The notes under the pieces are model-generated. The model saw only the letters and a program-made list of their open reading frames with translations, was not told the DNA's origin and did no database searches. Source: Candidatus Saccharibacteria bacterium UBA4727 (lineage in GTDB: Bacteria; Patescibacteriota; Saccharimonadia; Saccharimonadales; Saccharimonadaceae). From it: a DNA stretch of 13,327 nucleotides. The translations under genes were made by a program, and so were the position numbers. Shown one piece after another: positions 6,669-12,516 of the stretch (within the stretch, counting starts at the first letter, position 1; each line of letters starts with the position of its first letter). The stretch spans positions 64,189-77,515 of the forward strand of contig DHJF01000040.1 in the NCBI GenBank assembly GCA_002404195.1. Reading direction: 5' to 3'.

Positions 6669-7451
6669 CTATTTCTTAGCTTTCGCCGCACTGTCATGCG
6701 CTTTTTGTATAATATCGTTAAACGCATGTGCATCGAGACTGGCGCCACCAATCAGCAAGCCATCAATCCCGTTGATCGCCAAGTAATCAGCCGCACTGTC
6801 TGCCTTGACGCTGCCACCGTAGAGAATGCAGACATTCTTGGCAGCAGTCGCCCCGTATAAATGCTTGATTTGGCTACGAATGGCGACAACCGCCTTGGTG
6901 ACGTCGTCAGGCAGGGCGTTATCACCGGTACCAATTGCCCAGACAGGCTCGTAGGCAATGACGACTTCTTCGAGTTCGTCACTGGTGACATTCGCCAGGC
7001 CACCGATGAGTTGATCGTGTAACACGTCAGTCGCTTCGCCGTTGGCGCGCTCACTCGCTGTCTCACCAATACAGAGGACGGGGCGAATTTGATTGCGAAT
7101 ACAGGCCTGAATCTTGCTGCGTGTATCTTTGTCGGTCTCGTTAAAAATGTGACGTCGCTCAGAGTGGCCGATCAGCGCATAATCAACAATACCGCGCAGC
7201 TGACGAGCTGACACTTCACCGGTGTAGGCGCCGTAATCGCGCCAATACAGGTTTTGTGCCGCTAGCTTAAACTGTCGACGATCAACTTGCAAGCTAAGTG
7301 ATTGAATAGTGAGAAGGGTTGGCGCCAGCACCACCTCTACGTCACGACGTGACTGCACCAGCCCCGAGAGCTGGTGAACATACAAACTCGCCTCATGCAT
7401 GTTGAGGTTCATTTTCCAGTTGCCGATGATGAGTTTTTTATCCCTAGTCAT
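6669..7451 (-). CDS. tpiA: Triosephosphate isomerase
   Basis: Interconverts dihydroxyacetone phosphate and glyceraldehyde 3-phosphate in the cytoplasm. At 260 aa it has the usual TIM-barrel length. Visible active-site elements are IIGNWKMN (catalytic Lys13), LIGHSERRHIF (electrophilic His96), IAYEPVWAIGTG (catalytic base Glu168), and the phosphate-binding ILYGGSVK (209-216) and LLIGGASL (232-239). The flexible loop 6 reads AIGTGDNALPDD instead of the common AIGTGKTA-type end, so its C-terminal hinge is unusual. The other key residues are intact, so it should be active. The ATG at 7451 has only a weak purine-rich leader (GCGAG). It is 37 bp after pgk and 9 bp before the next gene, forming a pyk-pgk-tpiA run. 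Without GAPDH here, that enzyme must be elsewhere. Confidence 0.97.
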   Translation of the reverse strand: MTRDKKLIIGNWKMNLNMHEASLYVHQLSGLVQSRRDVEVVLAPTLLTIQSLSLQVDRRQFKLAAQNLYWRDYGAYTGEVSARQLRGIVDYALIGHSERRHIFNETDKDTRSKIQACIRNQIRPVLCIGETASERANGEATDVLHDQLIGGLANVTSDELEEVVIAYEPVWAIGTGDNALPDDVTKAVVAIRSQIKHLYGATAAKNVCILYGGSVKADSAADYLAINGIDGLLIGGASLDAHAFNDIIQKAHDSAAKAKK

Positions 7452-7478
7452 ATCTCGCTTACGCTTCTTGTACTTTAG

Positions 7479-7487
7479 TGTATATCA
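7479..7487 (-). promoter_or_regulatory. Weak extended -10-like element before tpiA
   Basis: TGATATACA on the minus strand (TGn plus TATACA, 4/6) lies just after the pgk stop and predicts a leader of about 20 nt for tpiA. Read-through from pgk is the simpler explanation. Confidence 0.2.
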
Positions 7488-7488
7488 A

Positions 7489-8715
7489 TTATTTACGGGC
7501 GTCTAGCAAACTTTCGATACCTGGCAACTTTTCACCAGCCATCAGTTCCAGACTCGCCCCGCCACCCGTGGAAACATGAGTAAAACTACCCCCGTTACGG
7601 GCGTCCCATTTCAGAACGAAATCGGCCGTATCGCCACCACCAATGATAGAGACGATGCTGCGATGCGTTGCCAGCGCCAAGGCCACGCGGGCTGAACCGT
7701 GCGCAAAATTCGGTAGTTCAGCGTAGCCAAGTGTGCCGTTCCAGATAACCGTTTTTGCGCCGGTAATGATCTTCGCCGCCTTCTCGATACTTTTCAGACC
7801 GATATCAAGGGCGATGTCATCAGCTTCCAAGTGATTGGCCGCGACTTCATGACGCGCCTCGGCGGTATTAATAGCTTTTGCAACAGCGACATCACTTGGT
7901 AGCACCAAGAAATCGTCGACTTGTTTTGAGCCAACTTTGGCGGTTGCGGCGGCATAGATCTCATCAAGAATCGTTTGCTCGTCAGGTTCAACCAAGCTTT
8001 TGCCCATATCGTCACCGCGATAGGCCAAAAAGGTATTGGCCATCGCGCCGCCGATGATAATCGTATCGGCAACGTTGATAAATGCTTTAATAATAGCAAT
8101 TTTGTCGCTAACTTTAGCGCCGCCCATCACCGCAACCAGCGGTCGCTTTGGTGCTTTCATCGCCTGCGTAATCGTCGAGTATTCGCGCTCGAGGAGTAAA
8201 CCGGCAACACTCGGCAGATATTGGGTAATAGCCGCCGTACTAGCATGGGCACGGTGTACCACGCCAAACCCATCTTGCACGAAATAACGTGCACGGCTAT
8301 CAACGGCGAGACTATGGGCAAACTGCGTATCATTCGCCTCTTCTTCCGTATAAAAGCGCAGGTTTTCAAGCACCGTCACACTACGGCCCGGCGCGCGTTT
8401 GATGGCCATGCGCACCTTGTCGCCAATCGTTTGGTCAACAAAACGAACTGGCTCGCCAAGTAGCTCCGCCAAACGAAGCGCCACTGGCTCGAGGCTTAGC
8501 TTGGGGTCGCGGCCTTCAGGACGGCCCAGGTGGCTAATAATCACCACCTTGCAGCCGTCTTGTAGCAGTTTTTTAATTGTCGGCAAACTAGCCCGAATGC
8601 GAAAATCATCAGCAATCGAACCGTCCGGTGCCAGCGGGACGTTATAGTCGGCCCGCACCAGCACTGTTTGCCCCTGAAGCGGCACTGAATTGATCGTTTC
8701 TTTAAAAAAAGTCAT
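7489..8715 (-). CDS. pgk: Phosphoglycerate kinase
   Basis: Transfers phosphate from 1,3-bisphosphoglycerate to ADP, the first ATP-forming step of lower glycolysis. It is 408 aa, normal for bacteria. Sequence signatures are VRADYNVPL (20-28, substrate site), SHLGRPEG (61-68), ENLRFYTEE (117-125), HRAHAST (154-160), VMGGAKVSDKI (196-206), GGGDTADF (359-366) and STGGGASLE (382-390) for nucleotide binding. Two loops differ from the textbook form. QDGFG (147-151) replaces the usual N-D-A-F-G, and NGTLGYAELPNFAHGS (326-341) replaces the N-G-P-M-G-V-F-E type; similar variants occur in CPR genomes as far as I recall. The ATG at 8715 is preceded by AGGGTGG at 8718-8724. An in-frame GTG at 8721 overlaps that site and is unlikely to be the start. 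It lies 23 bp downstream of pyk. Confidence 0.97.
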   Translation of the reverse strand: MTFFKETINSVPLQGQTVLVRADYNVPLAPDGSIADDFRIRASLPTIKKLLQDGCKVVIISHLGRPEGRDPKLSLEPVALRLAELLGEPVRFVDQTIGDKVRMAIKRAPGRSVTVLENLRFYTEEEANDTQFAHSLAVDSRARYFVQDGFGVVHRAHASTAAITQYLPSVAGLLLEREYSTITQAMKAPKRPLVAVMGGAKVSDKIAIIKAFINVADTIIIGGAMANTFLAYRGDDMGKSLVEPDEQTILDEIYAAATAKVGSKQVDDFLVLPSDVAVAKAINTAEARHEVAANHLEADDIALDIGLKSIEKAAKIITGAKTVIWNGTLGYAELPNFAHGSARVALALATHRSIVSIIGGGDTADFVLKWDARNGGSFTHVSTGGGASLELMAGEKLPGIESLLDARK

Positions 8716-8717
8716 AC

Positions 8718-8724
8718 CCACCCT
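8718..8724 (-). promoter_or_regulatory. Ribosome binding site of pgk
   Basis: AGGGTGG on the minus strand ends 2-3 nt before the ATG at 8715, with its GGG core about 5-7 nt away. It is one of the few clear Shine-Dalgarno sequences here and excludes the upstream GTG as the start. Confidence 0.5.
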
Positions 8725-8738
8725 ATTTGTTTATGCTT

Positions 8739-10157
8739 TTATTCTAGCACACGTACGCGAATCGTATCGGTTGCACCAATAAGACCTGGTTGCTTACCGC
8801 TGACGATTGCCACTGTCACCTGACCATCATCGCCAAAGAGACCCTCGGCTTTGAGTTCTTTCGCAAGATCAAGACCAGCACGCTCACCATCTGGACGCAC
8901 ATAACTACGGTTTGCATAGTTAAGTGCAAGTTGCTGAGCGGCGCGAGGACTGCTTGTCACGCTGATAATAGGCAAGTTAGGGCGGTGGCCAGCAATATTT
9001 GCTGCCGTTGCACCTGATTTTGTCTCAGCAATGATAGCATCAACCTTTAGATGTTCGGCTAGGCTAACTGCAGCGGCGCTAATGGCGTCTTGTTGAGCAT
9101 TTTTACCATGGATTTCATCGTGAATCGGCGCTACGGCAGCGTTATCTTGCGTAAACAAAATGACTTTCTTCATCGCCGCAACTGTTTCAAGTGGATACTG
9201 ACCGTTGGCTGTTTCGTCTGAAAGCATCACCGTGTCAGCACCCTGAATCACCGCGTTCGCCACGTCACTTACTTCGGCGCGAGTCGGCTCTGGGTTTTCA
9301 ACCATACTTGCCATCATTTGCGTCGCAACAATGCTCAGCTTACCGTGCTTGCGGCACAGTGCAATGATACGACGTTGGACAATTGGTACCACTTCAGCAC
9401 CAGCTTCAACCGCAAGGTCACCACGAGCCACCATAATGCCGTCGCTGACTTTTACGATTTCTTCTAAGACGTCGTCTTTAATCGCAGCCTTAGTTTCAAT
9501 CTTGGCGATAATCTGCGCAGTCGAGCCGAGGCCGACCAACATTTGACGAAGGTTACTAATGTCATCAGGGCTCTGAATAAAACTCAGGGCAACATAGTCG
9601 ATGTCTTTCGTCGCACCGTATTCAACATCAGCAATATCTTTTGGCGTTAAAATGTCGCCACCAAAGTCGGTATCTGGCAGGTTGATACCTTTGCGGCTCA
9701 TTAGCGTGCCGTCGTTTTCAACGCGTAGCGTAATGGCAGTCGCTGATGGAATATCAATGACCGTGGTGCGAATTTTACCATCAAAAATATAGATAGGTTC
9801 GCCAACTTTGACTTTTTCAGCCAGGTTGTACTGTACCGGAAAAACATTGCCGTTGTGTTCGGCGGCGTGGTCAAGAATGATTTCATCACCCTTCTTGACG
9901 CTGGTGTTTTCGTTCAAGTTACCAAGACGAATCTTTGGCCCCTGCAAATCTTGCAAGATTGCCACTGGCTTACCTAGCTTAGTGCTAGCCGTACGGATCC
10001 ACTCGAGCTGCTGATCGCGCTCTTCGTAGCTGCCATGACTAAAGTTAAGTCGAAAACCATTCACACCAGCAGCAGCTAGTGCTTCAATCATTTCGTAATT
10101 ATTGGTTGGCGGCCCTAAGGTAGCCAGAATTTTCGTTCGTTTAAAAATAACACTCAT
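8739..10157 (-). CDS. pyk: Pyruvate kinase
   Basis: Converts phosphoenolpyruvate and ADP to pyruvate and ATP, the last step of glycolysis. At 472 aa it has the standard A/B/C architecture and no extra PEP-utilising domain. Seen in order: KILATLGPPT (9-18), GFRLNFSHG (34-42), ILQDLQGPKIRLG (67-79), B domain to about 170, YVALSFIQSP (188-197), IIAKIETKAAI (216-226, catalytic Lys219), GIMVARGDLAVE (240-251, metal-binding Asp), VATQMMASM plus PTRAEVSDVANAV, and MLSDETANGQYP (311-322; the usual Gly is Asp). The C domain (about 355-472) contains SGATAANIAGHRP and a regulatory-domain-like GKQPG. Lys75 at the position that is Glu in K+-dependent enzymes predicts K+-independence, following the known Glu/Lys rule. 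ATG 10157 has no Shine-Dalgarno and sits 7 nt behind an extended -10 box. Confidence 0.97.
   Translation of the reverse strand: MSVIFKRTKILATLGPPTNNYEMIEALAAAGVNGFRLNFSHGSYEERDQQLEWIRTASTKLGKPVAILQDLQGPKIRLGNLNENTSVKKGDEIILDHAAEHNGNVFPVQYNLAEKVKVGEPIYIFDGKIRTTVIDIPSATAITLRVENDGTLMSRKGINLPDTDFGGDILTPKDIADVEYGATKDIDYVALSFIQSPDDISNLRQMLVGLGSTAQIIAKIETKAAIKDDVLEEIVKVSDGIMVARGDLAVEAGAEVVPIVQRRIIALCRKHGKLSIVATQMMASMVENPEPTRAEVSDVANAVIQGADTVMLSDETANGQYPLETVAAMKKVILFTQDNAAVAPIHDEIHGKNAQQDAISAAAVSLAEHLKVDAIIAETKSGATAANIAGHRPNLPIISVTSSPRAAQQLALNYANRSYVRPDGERAGLDLAKELKAEGLFGDDGQVTVAIVSGKQPGLIGATDTIRVRVLE
8741..8749 (-). promoter_or_regulatory. Candidate internal promoter for pgk (extended -10)
   Basis: TGCTAGAAT on the minus strand, followed by A, is identical to the element in front of pyk. 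It overlaps the pyk stop region (CTA-GAA-TAA) and would give pgk a leader of about 19 nt that includes its ribosome binding site. It may be a coding coincidence. Confidence 0.3.
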
Positions 10158-10164
10158 GAATACT

Positions 10165-10173
10165 ATTCTAGCA
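10165..10173 (-). promoter_or_regulatory. pyk promoter, extended -10 next to the start codon
   Basis: TGCTAGAAT (TGn plus TAGAAT, 5/6) ends 7 nt before the pyk ATG, in a true intergenic gap of 117 bp. The expected transcription start falls at or beside the ATG, giving a leaderless mRNA. No -35 match is seen 16-18 nt upstream, and no Shine-Dalgarno is present. Confidence 0.55.
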
Positions 10174-10274
10174 TTTTTTCATCTGTTAGGCTAGGTATGA
10201 TTCCTTAGGTGGTCAGTTCACGAAATAGCAACCAGTATGCTACGCACTTGTTTTTGTCGGCTGCAAGTTCACCA

Positions 10275-12089
10275 CTAGATACCTCCATAGCCCCCACCGT
10301 AGCCTCTGAAGTATTGTGAAGGTTTATAATAATCTGAGATCTTAAGCGCATCCCCGCCGCTTGTAGGCAGTATGTATAGTTCACTCCCATTCTTTGACAC
10401 CAGCAGATATGCGTCACTGTACCAACCGTAAATATTATAATCGCTAAGCTTTGCGACACTCCTAGCATTGTTTCCACTTTGATCACCGACGAACAGATTG
10501 CTCTTACCGTCAGTGGGTACAGACCAGAAAGTACCGCCCCCCGAAGGTGATACAAGATAAGTGGCGTAAGTGTTTGAATAGAAATTACTATCGCTAACAT
10601 CACTAGCTGGCTGTACGTTCCCGGATTCATACTTGAGGTAGACTGAAGATTTCTGTGTACCATCCGCATCAAAGCCACCCATCTTATAGTACACTTCATC
10701 TGGTGTGCCGGCCTGCGGTTCAATAAATTGATAGTCTGTCGCATTAAATGTCTTAAGTGTTTGCGCGCCAGAACCATCGGGTTTGGTTTTGACAATGACT
10801 TGCGTTTTTCCAGATAAAAGACTCGAGGAAGCATAGTAGCCAGAACGATCCCAGAATTTCGTATAGAGAATGCCGTCACTTAGTAGATTTGCTTGAATTG
10901 TGCTCGCAAACGTAACATTTAATCCACCCGATTGCGCATCGGTTTGATCGACGGTTGTAATATGTCCTGTATTTGCATTGAAACTCTTGAGCACGGTTTG
11001 ATTATAGGTTCCATTAATTGCACGCTGGCGATTAACGATATAAACAAAGTTATCTCCATCCCAGCCAATGAATTCAAATGATACATTCGCCCCCTCGTCG
11101 ATGACAGACAGATTATTCGTGTCAGCTGCAATAAGATAGATCTTTGATTGCGTACTCGTATCTCTTTTGCTCTGTAGAGCTAGGTGCTTCCAGTCTCTGG
11201 ACGCAAGCAACGCAGTACTATCAGCAGTCTCACTACCGGTACCGGCGACGACCGTAGTGCGATCAGACCCATCAAGATTGGTAGCCACGACATCAATTTT
11301 ACCGCTGAGGTTAGATAGAAAATAAACTTTTCCAGCTGGGAATATAGCGAATGTATTCGTAGCCACAGCTTGGCTTATAACTGTTACGGAGGTCTTTAGG
11401 GTGTTGTAACCGTTTGCACTGACTGTTGCCTGTTGAGTCGCCGCAGTTGTCGGCAGTACAATTGTTGTCTTTCCGTTTTTATCCGTCTCAGCTGTGGTAT
11501 CAAGTACTTTGATAGCTGCATTCGCTATAGGCTGACCATTTACTTTATTAATAATCACGACAGGAACTTGTCTACCGGTTGCAACCAGATTAAGGCGTAG
11601 AACGTTCTGAGATGTACTAAGAGTTACGAGTACGTTACTTTTTGTATCTTTGTAGTATTGTTTGCTAATTGATGCCGCTGTATCCCCCACCGGCACTAAT
11701 ATATTTGCTTGACCGCTTGCATTCGTCGTCACCTTCATGCCATTAATGCGCACGGTAGCTCCCGTAACTGGAGCCTGTGTTGTACTGTCGAGCACCGTAA
11801 CACTGAGTTGCTCTTTGATGAATACGCCGAGGATTCTATAGCGTGTAAACGGTATACCACCAAGGATTACAAGAACAAGGATAATAACAAGAGGTATGAA
11901 CCATTGCTTTTTGGCATGGAAAAGCGTCAACAAGCGATGTTTCCGAGATCCTGTGACGGAAGTTGGCGCGTTTTGCGTTATCTCAAGAGCTGTGTCAGTC
12001 GCCACCGCTTCCTCATTTTGTATGTCGACTTGCTCTGAAGTATCCTCGGCCCGCCCGGCATCTACATTATCTGGTACATTTTCTTGCAT
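10275..12089 (-). CDS. Exported membrane-anchored protein with two Cna-B/carboxypeptidase-regulatory-like domains and a TolB/WD40-like beta-propeller
   Basis: Function unknown; architecture suggests a surface binding or sensing protein. From ATG 12089 (604 aa) residues 1-58 are acidic, Gln/Asn/Thr-rich and cytoplasmic. A basic patch (SRKHRLLTLFHAKK) precedes one transmembrane helix at about 63-80, giving type II topology with the C-terminus outside. Two immunoglobulin-like units follow: one at about 93-170 (SVTVLDSTTQAPVTGATVRING) and one at about 174-245 (IINKVNGQPIANAAIKVLDT), each with the G-x-A-T/N-V core of peptidase regulatory/PEGA folds. From about 250 to the end there are repeats such as KVYFLSNLSGKIDVVATN, SKIYLIAADTNNLSV and ELYILPTSGGDALKI, typical of beta-propeller blades that report residues at each hairpin. 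It ends in a Gly/Tyr tail (FRGYGGGYGGI). ATG 12089 has GTGGAG about 6 nt upstream; the ATG at 12107 has none. Confidence 0.85.
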   Translation of the reverse strand: MQENVPDNVDAGRAEDTSEQVDIQNEEAVATDTALEITQNAPTSVTGSRKHRLLTLFHAKKQWFIPLVIILVLVILGGIPFTRYRILGVFIKEQLSVTVLDSTTQAPVTGATVRINGMKVTTNASGQANILVPVGDTAASISKQYYKDTKSNVLVTLSTSQNVLRLNLVATGRQVPVVIINKVNGQPIANAAIKVLDTTAETDKNGKTTIVLPTTAATQQATVSANGYNTLKTSVTVISQAVATNTFAIFPAGKVYFLSNLSGKIDVVATNLDGSDRTTVVAGTGSETADSTALLASRDWKHLALQSKRDTSTQSKIYLIAADTNNLSVIDEGANVSFEFIGWDGDNFVYIVNRQRAINGTYNQTVLKSFNANTGHITTVDQTDAQSGGLNVTFASTIQANLLSDGILYTKFWDRSGYYASSSLLSGKTQVIVKTKPDGSGAQTLKTFNATDYQFIEPQAGTPDEVYYKMGGFDADGTQKSSVYLKYESGNVQPASDVSDSNFYSNTYATYLVSPSGGGTFWSVPTDGKSNLFVGDQSGNNARSVAKLSDYNIYGWYSDAYLLVSKNGSELYILPTSGGDALKISDYYKPSQYFRGYGGGYGGI

Positions 12090-12129
12090 GTGCGCTCCAC
12101 TTTCCATAATGCTTATCTATTTAAGGATT

Positions 12130-12159
12130 ACTATATCGCAATTTAAGCCAAGAGTACAA
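12130..12159 (-). promoter_or_regulatory. Candidate promoter for the propeller-protein gene
   Basis: The minus strand shows TATAGT (12135-12130, 5/6) with TTGTAC (12159-12154, 3/6) 18 nt upstream. It gives a leader of about 30-35 nt before ATG 12089, long enough to include the GTGGAG ribosome binding site. Unlike the other promoters here it has no TGn extension. Confidence 0.35.
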
Positions 12160-12293
12160 GAAGTCTATAGACGAGATTTCGGAGGCAGGCGGTACAGAAA
12201 CGCCCTCAAGCTCTCCAAGACCCTAGCCCTGACCAAAAGAGGCCTAAAAGAAACGTTCAAGAACCAACTCTGGAACTCTCTAGTTTGCGATAG

Positions 12294-12316
12294 CTTCGCG
12301 TGATCTCACGGAGAAG
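12294..12316. repeat. Hairpin cttc-g-cgtg / cacg-ga-gaag
   Basis: Two 4-bp stem segments separated by a small asymmetric bulge around an ATCT loop. No T-run follows on either strand, so a standard intrinsic terminator is not supported. Confidence 0.4.
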
Positions 12317-12348
12317 GCGGTCGCTGCGCTCCCTATTTCCGCTCATTC

Positions 12349-12374
12349 ATAAAAATGACCAAGCTAATTTTTAT
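12349..12374. repeat. AT-rich hairpin, 8-bp perfect stem
   Basis: ATAAAAAT at 12349-12356 pairs with ATTTTTAT at 12367-12374 around a 10-nt loop. A weak terminator role for the minus-strand pilin gene is possible, but the stem has no G-C pairs. Confidence 0.4.
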
Positions 12375-12388
12375 TTCAGTTGCTACAC

Positions 12389-12405
12389 GAACTCCTGCGG
12401 AGTTC
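12389..12405. repeat. Hairpin with 7-bp stem and TGC loop (first of a pair)
   Basis: GAACTCC-TGC-GGAGTTC, a perfect 7-bp inverted repeat with a 3-nt loop. Confidence 0.6.
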
Positions 12406-12406
12406 A

Positions 12407-12423
12407 GATTTGCTGCGCAAATC
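12407..12423. repeat. Hairpin with 7-bp stem and TGC loop (second of a pair)
   Basis: GATTTGC-TGC-GCAAATC, the same geometry and loop as the preceding hairpin, one base away. The stem sequences differ, so shape and loop are conserved rather than sequence. Confidence 0.6.
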
Positions 12424-12443
12424 CACCAAGACCATAGATGGAA

Positions 12444-12488
12444 CCCCTCGTCGAATAACTCGCCTGCTTAGCAAATAAGATGGAGGGG
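12444..12488. repeat. Inverted repeat CCCCTC / GAGGGG downstream of the pilin-like gene
   Basis: A 6-bp G-C-rich stem (12444-12449 with 12483-12488) around a 33-nt loop, starting about 28 bp past the pilin gene stop. It could act in 3'-end formation on the minus strand, although no U-tract follows it. Confidence 0.35.
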
Positions 12489-12516
12489 ATTGGCGTTCAA
12501 TATATCGACGGCGAAG

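Larger units (their letters stand above)
12160..12516. other. Gene-free stretch with clustered small inverted repeats
   Basis: No protein or structural RNA is recognised between the propeller gene leader and the pilin-like gene. The right half holds several inverted repeats (listed separately). The left half (12160-12290) is plain sequence. A plus-strand frame is open to 12303 but has no ribosome binding site and continues antisense through the propeller gene. Confidence 0.6.

Noticed and set aside
10174..10274. Short TAGCA/TGCTA hairpin followed by TTT after the propeller gene, considered as a terminator
   Set aside because: The stem is only 5 bp and A-T rich with a short T-run; support is too weak to annotate.
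10205..10879. 224-codon minus-strand open frame overlapping the end of the propeller gene
   Set aside because: It is out of frame with the well-supported propeller gene, has a composition of random-frame type (many Met, Ser, Leu, no domain) and lacks a start signal.
12389..12423. Tandem hairpins considered as a rho-independent terminator or an attC-like recombination site
   Set aside because: No T-run follows on either strand, and the conserved core sites of integron attC sites are not present; left as hairpins of unknown role.
12385..12460. Possible 19-codon minus-strand ORF (ATG at about 12437) across the paired hairpins
   Set aside because: Too short, no Shine-Dalgarno, and its codons are dictated by the inverted repeats.
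12108..12471. Plus-strand open frame entering the gene-free stretch, reading Lys/Arg-rich sequence to a TGA at 12301 and then open again to a TAG near 12471
   Set aside because: It has no ribosome binding site, continues antisense from within the propeller gene, matches no family I recognise, and would need TGA read as sense, which no real gene here does.
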